Below, piece after piece: positions 24,478 through 31,495 of a stretch of DNA of 51,897 bases (the first letter of the stretch is position 1; each line of letters opens with the position of its first letter). This DNA comes from Pimelobacter simplex (GTDB taxonomy: Bacteria > Actinomycetota > Actinomycetes > Propionibacteriales > Nocardioidaceae), in assembly GCA_016803235.1 (NCBI GenBank), contig JADCLI010000042.1, forward strand, positions 1-51,897, read 5' to 3'. Both the position numbers and the translations under genes were made by a program. The notes beneath the pieces are model-generated. The model ran no database searches. It was not told where the DNA came from and saw only the letters and a program-made list of their open reading frames with translations.

Positions 24478-25437
24478 TCAGCCGGCGGCCGGTACGTCGG
24501 CACCGGCGCCGCCCATCTGGCGCACGTAGTCGGGGTCGGTGGGGGTGGTGCGGGCGGCGGGGAAGCCGCCCTCGGGACGGTCGAACCAGAGATGGACCTG
24601 ACCGGTGCCGATGGAGTTCTCGTACTCGCCGTACTGGCGGCCGGGGGCGGTGCAGTCGCCCTCGCCGAGGGCGCCGATCATCATCAGGTAGTGCTGGAAC
24701 CGGGCCTCGGGCTTGAACTTGTAGAACTCGTCCATCGTCTCGAGCACCCGGGCGTGGTCACCGTTCTTGAACCACTCGATCCGCTCGGCGTCGGCGGCCG
24801 CTGCCTCCGGCGTGAAGACGTGCTCGACGCCCGAGGCCTCGTGGTCGCGCAGCTGGCGCAGGCCCCAGAAGGTGTGGGACATGGCGCCGGAGGCGATGAG
24901 CAGGACCTTGCGGTCGGCCTCGGCGATGGCCGCGCCGAGGGCACGTCCCAGGCGCAGCGCGTCCTCGCCGTCGGCGGTCTGGCACACGCCGATCGAGATC
25001 CACCTCTTGTCGGGCAGGCCCTGGCCGAGGTACTCCCACACATTGGTGGTCGCGTAGAAGATCGGCAGGCTGTGGTCGTCGATCGCGGTGATCCACGTGG
25101 AGTGCTCGGGGGCCTTGCTCGCGATCAGGCGTGCGAGCTCGGGGTCGCCCGGGAAGTCGTAGTGACGCCGCTCCATGCCCCGGGGCAGCTCCTCGGAGGT
25201 GAACAGGCCGCTGCGACGGTCCTGGGCGGTGACGACCCACTCGACGGTGGTCGCCCAGTGCGAGTCGAGGACCACGACAGTGTCGTAGTCGAGCACGTCG
25301 AAGACCTCGCGGCGCAGCTGCTGCAGGCCGGAGACCAGCGTGGTGTCCTCGCCGTTGTTGAGCTCGCGCCGGATCTCCTCCGGCAGCACGATCGTGGGGA
25401 CGTGCGCGATCAGTCCCGCGCCGACGACCTCACCCAT
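24478..25437 (-). CDS. hpaD: Class III extradiol dioxygenase, HpaD-like (homoprotocatechuate 2,3-dioxygenase type)
   Basis: 319 residues from ATG 25437 with a strong GGAGG site. LigB-type fold: metal His12 in GLIAHVPTI and His60 in LDSHW, active-site ASGAMSHTFWG, and the C-terminal SIGTGQVHLWFDRP, which matches the tail of E. coli HpaD (SSGTGQVNAVFPLP). Fe(II)-dependent meta-cleavage of 3,4-dihydroxyphenylacetate or a related catechol is expected. The hpaE-like gene just upstream, with 8-bp overlap, encodes the next enzyme. Exact catechol is inferred. Confidence 0.82.
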   Translation of the reverse strand: MGEVVGAGLIAHVPTIVLPEEIRRELNNGEDTTLVSGLQQLRREVFDVLDYDTVVVLDSHWATTVEWVVTAQDRRSGLFTSEELPRGMERRHYDFPGDPELARLIASKAPEHSTWITAIDDHSLPIFYATTNVWEYLGQGLPDKRWISIGVCQTADGEDALRLGRALGAAIAEADRKVLLIASGAMSHTFWGLRQLRDHEASGVEHVFTPEAAAADAERIEWFKNGDHARVLETMDEFYKFKPEARFQHYLMMIGALGEGDCTAPGRQYGEYENSIGTGQVHLWFDRPEGGFPAARTTPTDPDYVRQMGGAGADVPAAG

Positions 25438-26947
25438 CGGTCCCACCTCCCTCTCCGGTCTCCTCGTCGGCCCAGCCGGTCGGCGAGAAGACGCTGTTCT
25501 TGATGTCGGTGTAGAAGTCGAACGACCAGATGCCGCCCTCACGACCGATGCCTGACTTGCCGTTGCCGCCGAAGGGGGCGTTGAGGTCGCGCACGAAGAA
25601 GCAGTTGACCCACACGGTGCCGGCGTCGAGCGCCGCGGAGACCCGCTCCGCCCGGTCGCGGTCGCCGGTGACGATCGTGGCGGCGAGGCCGAAGGGGGTG
25701 TCGTTGGCCATCGTGACGGCCTCGTCCTCGGTCTCGAAGGTGCTGATCGTGACGACCGGGCCGAAGACCTCCTCGGTCATGATCTCGGAGTCCTTCTTGG
25801 CGCCGACGAGGATCGTCGGGCGGTAGTACAGGCCGCCCAGCTCCTCATTGGGGCCGCCGCCGAGGAGCGGCTCGGCGCCGTCGGCGAGGGCCCGCTCGAC
25901 GAAGCCGGAGATCTGCTCGAAGTGCCGCCGCGAGATCAGCGCGGAGACGTCGGTCCCCTCGTCGCGGGGGTCGCCCTGGGTCAGCTGGGCGGCGCCCTCG
26001 ACGACCCGGCGGGTGAACTCCTCGGCCAATGACGAGTGCACGTACATCCGGGCCGCCTTGAGGCAGACCTGGCCGGCGTTGTCGAACTGCTCGACCGCGA
26101 TCTCGACGGCGAGGTCGAGGTCGGCGTCCTCGAAGACGAGGAGCGGCGACTTGCCGCCGAGCTCGTAGGACAGCGGCACGATGTTGGCGGCCGCGGCCTT
26201 GGCGATCACGCCCGCGGTCGGGACCGAGCCGGTGAACGCGAGCCGGTTGATGTCGGGGTGCGCGGTCAGCGGTGCGCCCGCCTCGGCGCCGGTGCCCTGG
26301 ACGACGTTGAACACGCCGGCGGGCACGCCGGCCTCGTGCATGATGTCGGCGAGCAGGCTCGCGGTGAGCGGAGCCCACTCCGGCGGCTTCACGACGATCG
26401 TGTTGCCGGCGGCCATGGCCGGGCCGATCCGCCAGGTGGCGAGCATCAGCGGCGCGTTCCACGGCGTGATGATCGCGACCACGCCGGCGGGGTCGTAGGT
26501 GACCCGCTCGCGGTGGCCGCGACCCGGCACCTCCATGTCGGGGTGGCCGAGCTGGTGCTCGGCGTAGTCCGCGAACGCGCGGAAGTTCATCGCCACCCGC
26601 GGCATGACGCCGCGGCGGTGGCTGCGGATCAGGGAGCCGTTGTCACGGGTCTCGACCCGGGACAGGTCCTCGATCCGGGCCTCGATGCCCTCGGCGACAC
26701 GGCGCAGGATCGCGCTGCGCTCGGCGACGGGGAGTGCCGCCCAGGCCGGGAACGCGGCGCGCGCGGCGGCGACGGCGGCGTCGACCTCGGCCGACGTACC
26801 GGCGGCGACCTCGGCGATCGGCTGCTCGTCGATCGGCGAGATGTCGGTGAAGGTGGACGCCGAGGCGACCCGCTCGCCGCCGATCCAGTGGCGGGTGTCG
26901 ACCTGGACGCCGTCGACCTCGACGAGGTACTCGGTGGTGTCGCTCAT
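25430..26947 (-). CDS. hpaE: Aldehyde dehydrogenase, HpaE-like (CHMS dehydrogenase type)
   Basis: 505 residues. ALDH core: TPWNAPLMLATWRIGPAMAA, catalytic Glu262 in SYELGGKSPLLVFEDADLD, nucleophile Cys295 in NAGQVCLKAARMYV, EEVFGPVVTI, and WVNCFFVRDLNAPFGGNGKSG near the end. The NCFFVRDLNAPFGG region is typical of 5-carboxymethyl-2-hydroxymuconate-semialdehyde dehydrogenases. It lies directly before the hpaD-like gene. NAD-dependent oxidation of the ring-fission semialdehyde is the expected role. A related 2-hydroxymuconate-semialdehyde dehydrogenase is the alternative. Confidence 0.83.
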   Translation of the reverse strand: MSDTTEYLVEVDGVQVDTRHWIGGERVASASTFTDISPIDEQPIAEVAAGTSAEVDAAVAAARAAFPAWAALPVAERSAILRRVAEGIEARIEDLSRVETRDNGSLIRSHRRGVMPRVAMNFRAFADYAEHQLGHPDMEVPGRGHRERVTYDPAGVVAIITPWNAPLMLATWRIGPAMAAGNTIVVKPPEWAPLTASLLADIMHEAGVPAGVFNVVQGTGAEAGAPLTAHPDINRLAFTGSVPTAGVIAKAAAANIVPLSYELGGKSPLLVFEDADLDLAVEIAVEQFDNAGQVCLKAARMYVHSSLAEEFTRRVVEGAAQLTQGDPRDEGTDVSALISRRHFEQISGFVERALADGAEPLLGGGPNEELGGLYYRPTILVGAKKDSEIMTEEVFGPVVTISTFETEDEAVTMANDTPFGLAATIVTGDRDRAERVSAALDAGTVWVNCFFVRDLNAPFGGNGKSGIGREGGIWSFDFYTDIKNSVFSPTGWADEETGEGGGTDG

Positions 26948-27765
26948 CGCGCCGCCTCCCAGCCGTTCGCGTCGGCCGTGGCCAGCGTCCTGCCGCCGTC
27001 CCAGACCACGCCGACCTGGCGGTAGTAGCCGCCGATGACCTCCTGCACCTCGAGGCGGTGCAGCTCCTCGGTCGGGGACTCGAACAGTTCGAGCTCGACG
27101 TCACCGGAGTACGCCGGGCCGGCCTCGAAGGAGCTGGAGCCCGAGGCGATCAGCTCGGCGTACGCGTCCGGGGCACCCTTGGCGATGCCCGGGTAGACGC
27201 GGTGGTGGGCCATCGGGTGGCCGTTGACGAAGCCGTTGGTCGGCGACTCGTCGGTGAGGGTCAGCACGGCCTGCGCGAGGCGGCGGTCGCCGGCGGCGAG
27301 GGTGGCCCCGAAGACGCCGCCCGGGGCGACCTGCGGAGCCGCGTGGGAGAAGGGGTGCGGCCGGGTCTGCCACATCGAGCCGAGCTTCTTCGGGTAGCCC
27401 TGGTGCATGCCCCGGGCGATCGCGAAGTCCTTGTCGACCCAGATGTAGACGCAGCGGGAGTAGGTCACGCCCTCGTAGGCGCACCGGACGACGACGAACG
27501 CCTCCTTGTACTGCGAGCGGACCGGGTCGAGCAGCTCTTCGCGGGTGCCGGAGCACGACTGCCAGTCGGCCCAGATCAGCGCGACGGCGCCCGGGTCCTC
27601 CGGGGCGAGCTCGAGCGGCGCGGGCAGCAGCTCGGCGACGCGGGCCGGGTCCGTGCGGTACTCCACCGTCAGCAGGTCGCCGGAGTAGTACCACGGCGGC
27701 GACGGGATCAGCGATGACTGGCCGGTCGCGGTGCGGGGGAAGAAGAACCCCTTCATGTCGTTCAT
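26944..27765 (-). CDS. Acetoacetate decarboxylase-superfamily enzyme
   Basis: 273 residues. ADC fold with VEYRTDPARVAELLPAPLEL, AFVVVRCAYEGVTYSRCVYIWVD in part, and the Schiff-base lysine region GMHQGYPKKLGSMW (Lys126-Lys127, equivalent to the Lys115-116 pair of ADC). First gene of the hpa-like operon, starting about 30 bp after the MarR-type palindrome. True acetoacetate production is not expected here; ADC homologues also act as aldolase/dehydratase-like enzymes via imine chemistry, which could fill a missing lower-pathway step. That is inference. Confidence 0.8.
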   Translation of the reverse strand: MNDMKGFFFPRTATGQSSLIPSPPWYYSGDLLTVEYRTDPARVAELLPAPLELAPEDPGAVALIWADWQSCSGTREELLDPVRSQYKEAFVVVRCAYEGVTYSRCVYIWVDKDFAIARGMHQGYPKKLGSMWQTRPHPFSHAAPQVAPGGVFGATLAAGDRRLAQAVLTLTDESPTNGFVNGHPMAHHRVYPGIAKGAPDAYAELIASGSSSFEAGPAYSGDVELELFESPTEELHRLEVQEVIGGYYRQVGVVWDGGRTLATADANGWEAAR

Positions 27766-27795
27766 CGGGCCTCAGCTCCGGTCGAGGATGTGCAG

Positions 27796-27815
27796 GTCGT
27801 TCGGATCCGTACGAT
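27796..27815. promoter_or_regulatory. MarR-type operator site 1 (upstream of ADC-hpa operon)
   Basis: Near-palindrome GTCGTTCGGATCCGTACGAT, 19 of 20 bases identical to site 3 at 34402-34421. On the minus strand it overlaps a TATCGT that could be the -10 box of the operon starting at 27765, so binding would block transcription. Confidence 0.75.
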
Positions 27816-27866
27816 AGCCACCCCCGAGGCGAAAGACCACCCTTGCGCCAGAGATTTTCGGGGGAT

Positions 27867-27886
27867 ATTGTTCGGATCCAAACGAT
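27867..27886. promoter_or_regulatory. MarR-type operator site 2 (upstream of P450)
   Basis: ATTGTTCGGATCCAAACGAT matches site 3 at 17 of 20 positions and lies 25 bp before the P450 GTG at 27912. Sites 1 and 2 share the 146-bp divergent spacer and probably control one direction each. Confidence 0.75.
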
Positions 27887-27911
27887 CTACCTGAACGGAT
27901 GGAGAACCGTC

Positions 27912-29180
27912 GTGGACAAGCCGCCTTACGTCCCGCTGGACCAGGTCGACCTCGTCGACCTCGACCGCTTCTCCGGGCCGCAGGCCTGGGGCATGCTCGA
28001 CACCCTCCGCAAGGAGGCGCCCGTCTTCTGGCAGCGCGAGACCGACGGCGGCAGCGGGTTCTGGGCCGTGACCAAGCACGCCGACATCTGCGAGGTCGAC
28101 AAGGACCCCGACACCTACACCTCCACCAACTTCGTCAACCTCGAGGAGGTCGACCCGGAGCTGCAGGAGGCCCGCCGCTCCATCCTCGAGATGGACGGCC
28201 TGCGCCACCGCGCGCTGCGCAAGCTCATCTCGCGCGAGTTCAGCCGGCCCAACCTGATGAGGAACTACGAGGAGCTGCTGCGCGACATCACGCGCACGAC
28301 GGTCGACGCCGCCCTGGCCAAGGGCGAGTTCGACTTCGTCGCCGACGTCAGCGCCGACTTCCCGATCCAGGTGCTGGCCCGCCTGCTCGACGTACCCCAG
28401 GAGAAGACCGGCCAGCTCATCGACTGGGGCAACGAGATCATCGGCTTCACCGACCCCGAGCACGCGAAGATCCTGATCTCGGACCCGGAGAGCGAGAAGT
28501 ACAAGCACCTGCCGTTCCGCTCCCCCGTCTCGCAGGAGGTCTTCGACTACGGTCGCGAGCTGGCGGCCGACCGCAAGGGCGGCGACGGGACCGACCTGGT
28601 CAGCCAGCTGGTCAACAAGATCCCCGAGGACGGCCAGGCCATGTCGGCCTCGGAGTACGACTCGTACTTCCTGCTCCTCGTCGTCGCCGGCAACGAGACC
28701 ACCCGGCACACCATCACCCACTCGATGCTCGCCCTGCTCGAGCACCCCGAGCAGCTCGCCAAGCTCCAGGCCGACCCGTCGCTCATCCCCGACGCCGTCG
28801 AGGAGTTCCTGCGCTGGGCCTCCCCCGTCTACCACTTCCGCCGCACCGCGACCCGCGACGTCGAGCTCAACGGGCAGCAGATCAAGGAAGGCGACAAGGT
28901 CGTCATGTGGTTCGCCTCCGGCAACCGCGACGAGGACGTCTTCGAGAACCCCTACGACTTCGACGTCACCCGTCGCAACATCGACCACGTGACCTTCGGC
29001 AAGGGCAGCCCGCACCTGTGCATGGGCAACAACCTGGCCCGCATGGAGATCCGGCTGATGTTCGAGGAGCTGATCCCCCGGCTCGCCTCGATCGAGCTCA
29101 ACGGCGAGGTGCGCCGGGTCCGCAGCAACTTCGTCAACGGCATCAAGACGCTCCCGGTCAAGGTCACCACCAAGGACTGA
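27912..29180 (+). CDS. Cytochrome P450
   Basis: 422 residues from GTG 27912, with GGAG 8 bp upstream; a longer open frame to 27714 crosses the operators and is rejected. I-helix LLVVAGNETTRHTITH, K-helix EEFLRWASP (ExxR), and heme loop FGKGSPHLCMGNNLAR with ligand Cys370. The YHFRRTATRDVELNGQQIKEGDKV region resembles the CYP125/CYP142/CYP124 group, but substrate class is open. Soluble bacterial class needing ferredoxin plus reductase; the only electron-transfer protein nearby is the reductase at 30499, in the same inferred regulon. Transcribed alone, ending in a strong hairpin. Confidence 0.92.
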   Translation: MDKPPYVPLDQVDLVDLDRFSGPQAWGMLDTLRKEAPVFWQRETDGGSGFWAVTKHADICEVDKDPDTYTSTNFVNLEEVDPELQEARRSILEMDGLRHRALRKLISREFSRPNLMRNYEELLRDITRTTVDAALAKGEFDFVADVSADFPIQVLARLLDVPQEKTGQLIDWGNEIIGFTDPEHAKILISDPESEKYKHLPFRSPVSQEVFDYGRELAADRKGGDGTDLVSQLVNKIPEDGQAMSASEYDSYFLLLVVAGNETTRHTITHSMLALLEHPEQLAKLQADPSLIPDAVEEFLRWASPVYHFRRTATRDVELNGQQIKEGDKVVMWFASGNRDEDVFENPYDFDVTRRNIDHVTFGKGSPHLCMGNNLARMEIRLMFEELIPRLASIELNGEVRRVRSNFVNGIKTLPVKVTTKD

Positions 29181-29200
29181 GGACTCTCCCTTCGGGAGAC

Positions 29201-29250
29201 CGCACGAGGCCCCGCCACCCCTTGACCGGGTGGCGGGGCCTCGTCGTGCG
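29201..29250. terminator. Terminator hairpin after the P450 gene
   Basis: 15-bp perfect stem GAGGCCCCGCCACCC (29206-29220) and its complement (29228-29242) with a 7-base loop, extended by CGCAC/GTGCG with a 3-base bulge. It follows the P450 stop by about 20 bp. Confidence 0.8.
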
Positions 29251-29457
29251 GCGCTTGTAACTAAGTGTTACGTCAGGAAATCCGCCGCCAGAGCACCCGG
29301 GTAGGGGCAACAGCACCCGGGCAGATGACAGAACGCCCGGGTGGATGGGTCACGATGGCGTCGTACCCATCGCGCTCCATCCACCCGGGCGCTGTGGTCA
29401 CTACCTCGGCGCTGCTGCACCGAGAATCGTGACGTAACACGTAGTTACAAGCGCCGC
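29248..29457. repeat. 210-bp element with 28-bp terminal inverted repeats
   Basis: Ends 29248-29275 and 29430-29457 are inverted copies matching at 27 of 28 bases. Each arm holds its own small palindrome GTAAC-N5-GTTAC. Inside are a perfect 13-bp inverted repeat (CGCCCGGGTGGAT at 29334 and its complement at 29379), a nested ATGGGT/ACCCAT pair, and two direct copies of AGCACCCGGG 20 bp apart (29292, 29312) with a variant at 29333. No ORF. It sits between convergent P450 and Rieske-like genes. Could be a MITE-like element, a structured RNA or a pair of operators; no target duplication is visible. Confidence 0.6.
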
Positions 29458-29467
29458 GGGGCCGGCC

Positions 29468-30487
29468 TCAGCCCTCGTCGGCCACCAGCCGCCGCAGGAT
29501 CTTGCGCACCTGCAGCGCGGCCAGGTCGGCGGCGACGTTGACGTCCTCGCCGTACCCGTCGCGGTCGATGACCTGCTGCATGGTCTCGAGGATCTCGCGG
29601 ACCTTGAGGTAGTAGGACTCGAAGATCGGCCGCAGCGCGTCGGAGGCCTCGGCACCGGGAGCGAAGTTGCGGCTGACCCGCCAGATGTGGCGGGTGTGGC
29701 GCTCGTCGACGGGGGTGACGGCGTGGGTGAACCGGAAGGTCTGCGTGCCGCCGTCCTCGGCGGGCACGAGCACGTCCCAGCGGTCGGCCCACAGGCCGGG
29801 GGCGAGGAAGGCGCCCTCCTCCCGCTGCGGGTACGACGCCGTGGTGGGCGTGCCGGAGACCTTGGCCTGCCACTCCGGCAGGGGCGCGGCGGGCCAGTCG
29901 CGGTGGAAGTGGACCGTGGTCTCGGTGAGCTCGACCTCGAGTGCGGGCGCGACGCCGGCCAGGGCCGGGGGCGAGATGACCGGGTCGACCACGGCAACGT
30001 GGGTGATGTCGGCGAAGTTGTCATGGAGCAGGCCGACCCCGGCCGCCGTCTCCCACTCGCCGCCGAAGGTCTCCCACGCGGCGTCGGTCAGCCACGGGGT
30101 CGAGACCGGGTGGCGCAGCGAGGCCAGGGAGGGCTCCCCGAGCCAGACCCAGACCAGGTCGCCCTCCTCCACCACCGGGTACGACGGCACCCGGGCGCCG
30201 TAGGGCACCTGGGCCTGGGAGGGGACCCGGACGCACGCGCCGGTGCGGTCGTAGGCGAAGCCGGAGTACCCGGACACGATGGTGTCGCCGTCGACGTGGC
30301 CGAGGCTGAGCGGGTAGGGGCGGTGGGCGTCGCGGTCGCCGAGGGCGACGATGCTGCCGTCGGAGATCCGGAACAGGACGACGGGAGTGTCGAGCGCGCG
30401 GGTCCCGAAGGGCGTGCCACCCACCTCGCCCGAGGCGGCCAGGGCGTACCAGGCGTTGCGCGGGTAGCCGGTGCTGCGGTCTCTCAT
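29468..30487 (-). CDS. Rieske-oxygenase (VanA-type) homologue with degenerate metal sites
   Basis: 339 residues from ATG 30487 (GGAG 6 bp upstream; a GTG at 30502 is the alternative). The whole protein aligns with VanA-like oxygenase alpha subunits (NAWYALA, ALGDRDAHRPYPLSLGHVDG, VWVWLGEP, HDNFADITHVAVVD, HAVTPVDERHTRHIW). However, the Rieske Cys-x-His ... Cys-x-x-His ligands read Asp53, His55, Ser72, Ser75, so only one of four remains. The mononuclear iron motif also changes its second His to Asp168. The frame is intact and coupled to the reductase gene, so it is not simple decay. Function unknown: possibly a non-Rieske iron enzyme, a lyase/hydrolase, or a binding protein. Confidence 0.82.
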   Translation of the reverse strand: MRDRSTGYPRNAWYALAASGEVGGTPFGTRALDTPVVLFRISDGSIVALGDRDAHRPYPLSLGHVDGDTIVSGYSGFAYDRTGACVRVPSQAQVPYGARVPSYPVVEEGDLVWVWLGEPSLASLRHPVSTPWLTDAAWETFGGEWETAAGVGLLHDNFADITHVAVVDPVISPPALAGVAPALEVELTETTVHFHRDWPAAPLPEWQAKVSGTPTTASYPQREEGAFLAPGLWADRWDVLVPAEDGGTQTFRFTHAVTPVDERHTRHIWRVSRNFAPGAEASDALRPIFESYYLKVREILETMQQVIDRDGYGEDVNVAADLAALQVRKILRRLVADEG

Positions 30488-30498
30488 CTCAGGCTCCG

Positions 30499-31467
30499 TC
30501 ACAGGTCCAGGGTCAGGGACTCACCGCGGCAGCGGGAGACGCAGATCATCATGAACTCGTTGGACTCCTTCTCCTCCTCGTTGAGGATGGAGTCGCGGTG
30601 CTCGACGTCGCCCTCGACGACCTCGGTCTCGCAGGTGCCGCACACGCCCTCGAGGCAGGAGCCGACGACGCTGACGCCGGCCTCGCGGCAGACCTCGAAG
30701 ATCGACTTGTCCGCGGGCACCTGGAGGGTGCGTCCGGAGCGCTGGAGGACCAGCTCGAACGCCGAGTCCTCCTCGCCCTCGGCCGGCGCCTTGGCCGAGA
30801 ACCGCTCGAGGTGCAGGCTGCCCGCCGGCCAGGACGCCGCGCAGCGCTCCTCGACCGCGTCGAGCAGACCGGTCGGCCCACAGGTGTAGACGAGCGTGCC
30901 CTCCTCCGGGGACCCGAGCAGGGCATCGAGGTCGGGGAAGCCGGCCTCGTCCTGGGGCAGCAGGGTCACCTTGTCGCCGTACGCCGCCAGCTCGTCGACG
31001 AACGCCATCGACGCCCGCGACCGGCCGCCGTAGACGAGCCGCCAGTCGGCGCCGGAGGCCTCGGCCTCGGCGATCATCGGCAGCATGGGCGTGATGCCGA
31101 TGCCGCCGGCGATGAACAGGTAGCGCGGGGCGGCGACCAGCGGGAAGTGGTTGCGCGGACCGCGCACCCGGACCGTGGCGCCCTCGTGCAGCTCGGCGTG
31201 CACCGCCTTGGAGCCACCCCGGCTGTCGGGGGCGCGGAGCACCCCGACCCGGTAGGAGCCGGTGTCGGCCGGGCTGCCGCACAGGGAGTACTGGCGGACC
31301 AGGTCCTCCCCCAGCACCAGGTCGATGTGGGCGCCGGGCGTCCACGGCGGCAGCGCGGAGCCGTCCTCGGCTGCCAGCGTCAGCGTCACCACGTCGGTCG
31401 CGGCCTCCACGGCGGCGACCACCTTCAGGTCCGCCTCGAACTCCCGCACGATCGGTTGCGTCGTCAC
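30499..31467 (-). CDS. Phthalate-dioxygenase-type reductase (FMN/FAD + plant-type 2Fe-2S)
   Basis: 322 residues from GTG 31467, preceded by GGGGAG at about 8 bp; an in-frame GTG at 31494 adds nine residues. Flavin-binding RQYSLCG, NAD domain IAGGIGITPMLPMI and VYTCGPTGLLDAV, then a C-terminal [2Fe-2S] domain with all four Cys (SCLEGVCGTCE ... MICVS). Such one-component reductases feed VanA-type oxygenases. Its direct partner gene has lost Rieske ligands, so the P450 or another oxygenase may be the true acceptor (inference). Third gene of the permease-ligase-reductase-Rieske operon. Confidence 0.9.
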   Translation of the reverse strand: MTTQPIVREFEADLKVVAAVEAATDVVTLTLAAEDGSALPPWTPGAHIDLVLGEDLVRQYSLCGSPADTGSYRVGVLRAPDSRGGSKAVHAELHEGATVRVRGPRNHFPLVAAPRYLFIAGGIGITPMLPMIAEAEASGADWRLVYGGRSRASMAFVDELAAYGDKVTLLPQDEAGFPDLDALLGSPEEGTLVYTCGPTGLLDAVEERCAASWPAGSLHLERFSAKAPAEGEEDSAFELVLQRSGRTLQVPADKSIFEVCREAGVSVVGSCLEGVCGTCETEVVEGDVEHRDSILNEEEKESNEFMMICVSRCRGESLTLDL

Positions 31468-31495
31468 GAGCTTGTCTCCCCTCTCGCCGGCCACC

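Noticed and set aside
27762..29015. Long minus-strand open frame opposite the P450
   Set aside because: Low-complexity shadow (Val/Asp/Leu-rich) of a P450 gene with all expected motifs.
29292..29341. CACCCGGG repeats at 20-21-bp spacing considered as CRISPR
   Set aside because: Repeat is only 8-10 bp and spacing about 10 bp; better explained as part of the inverted-repeat element.
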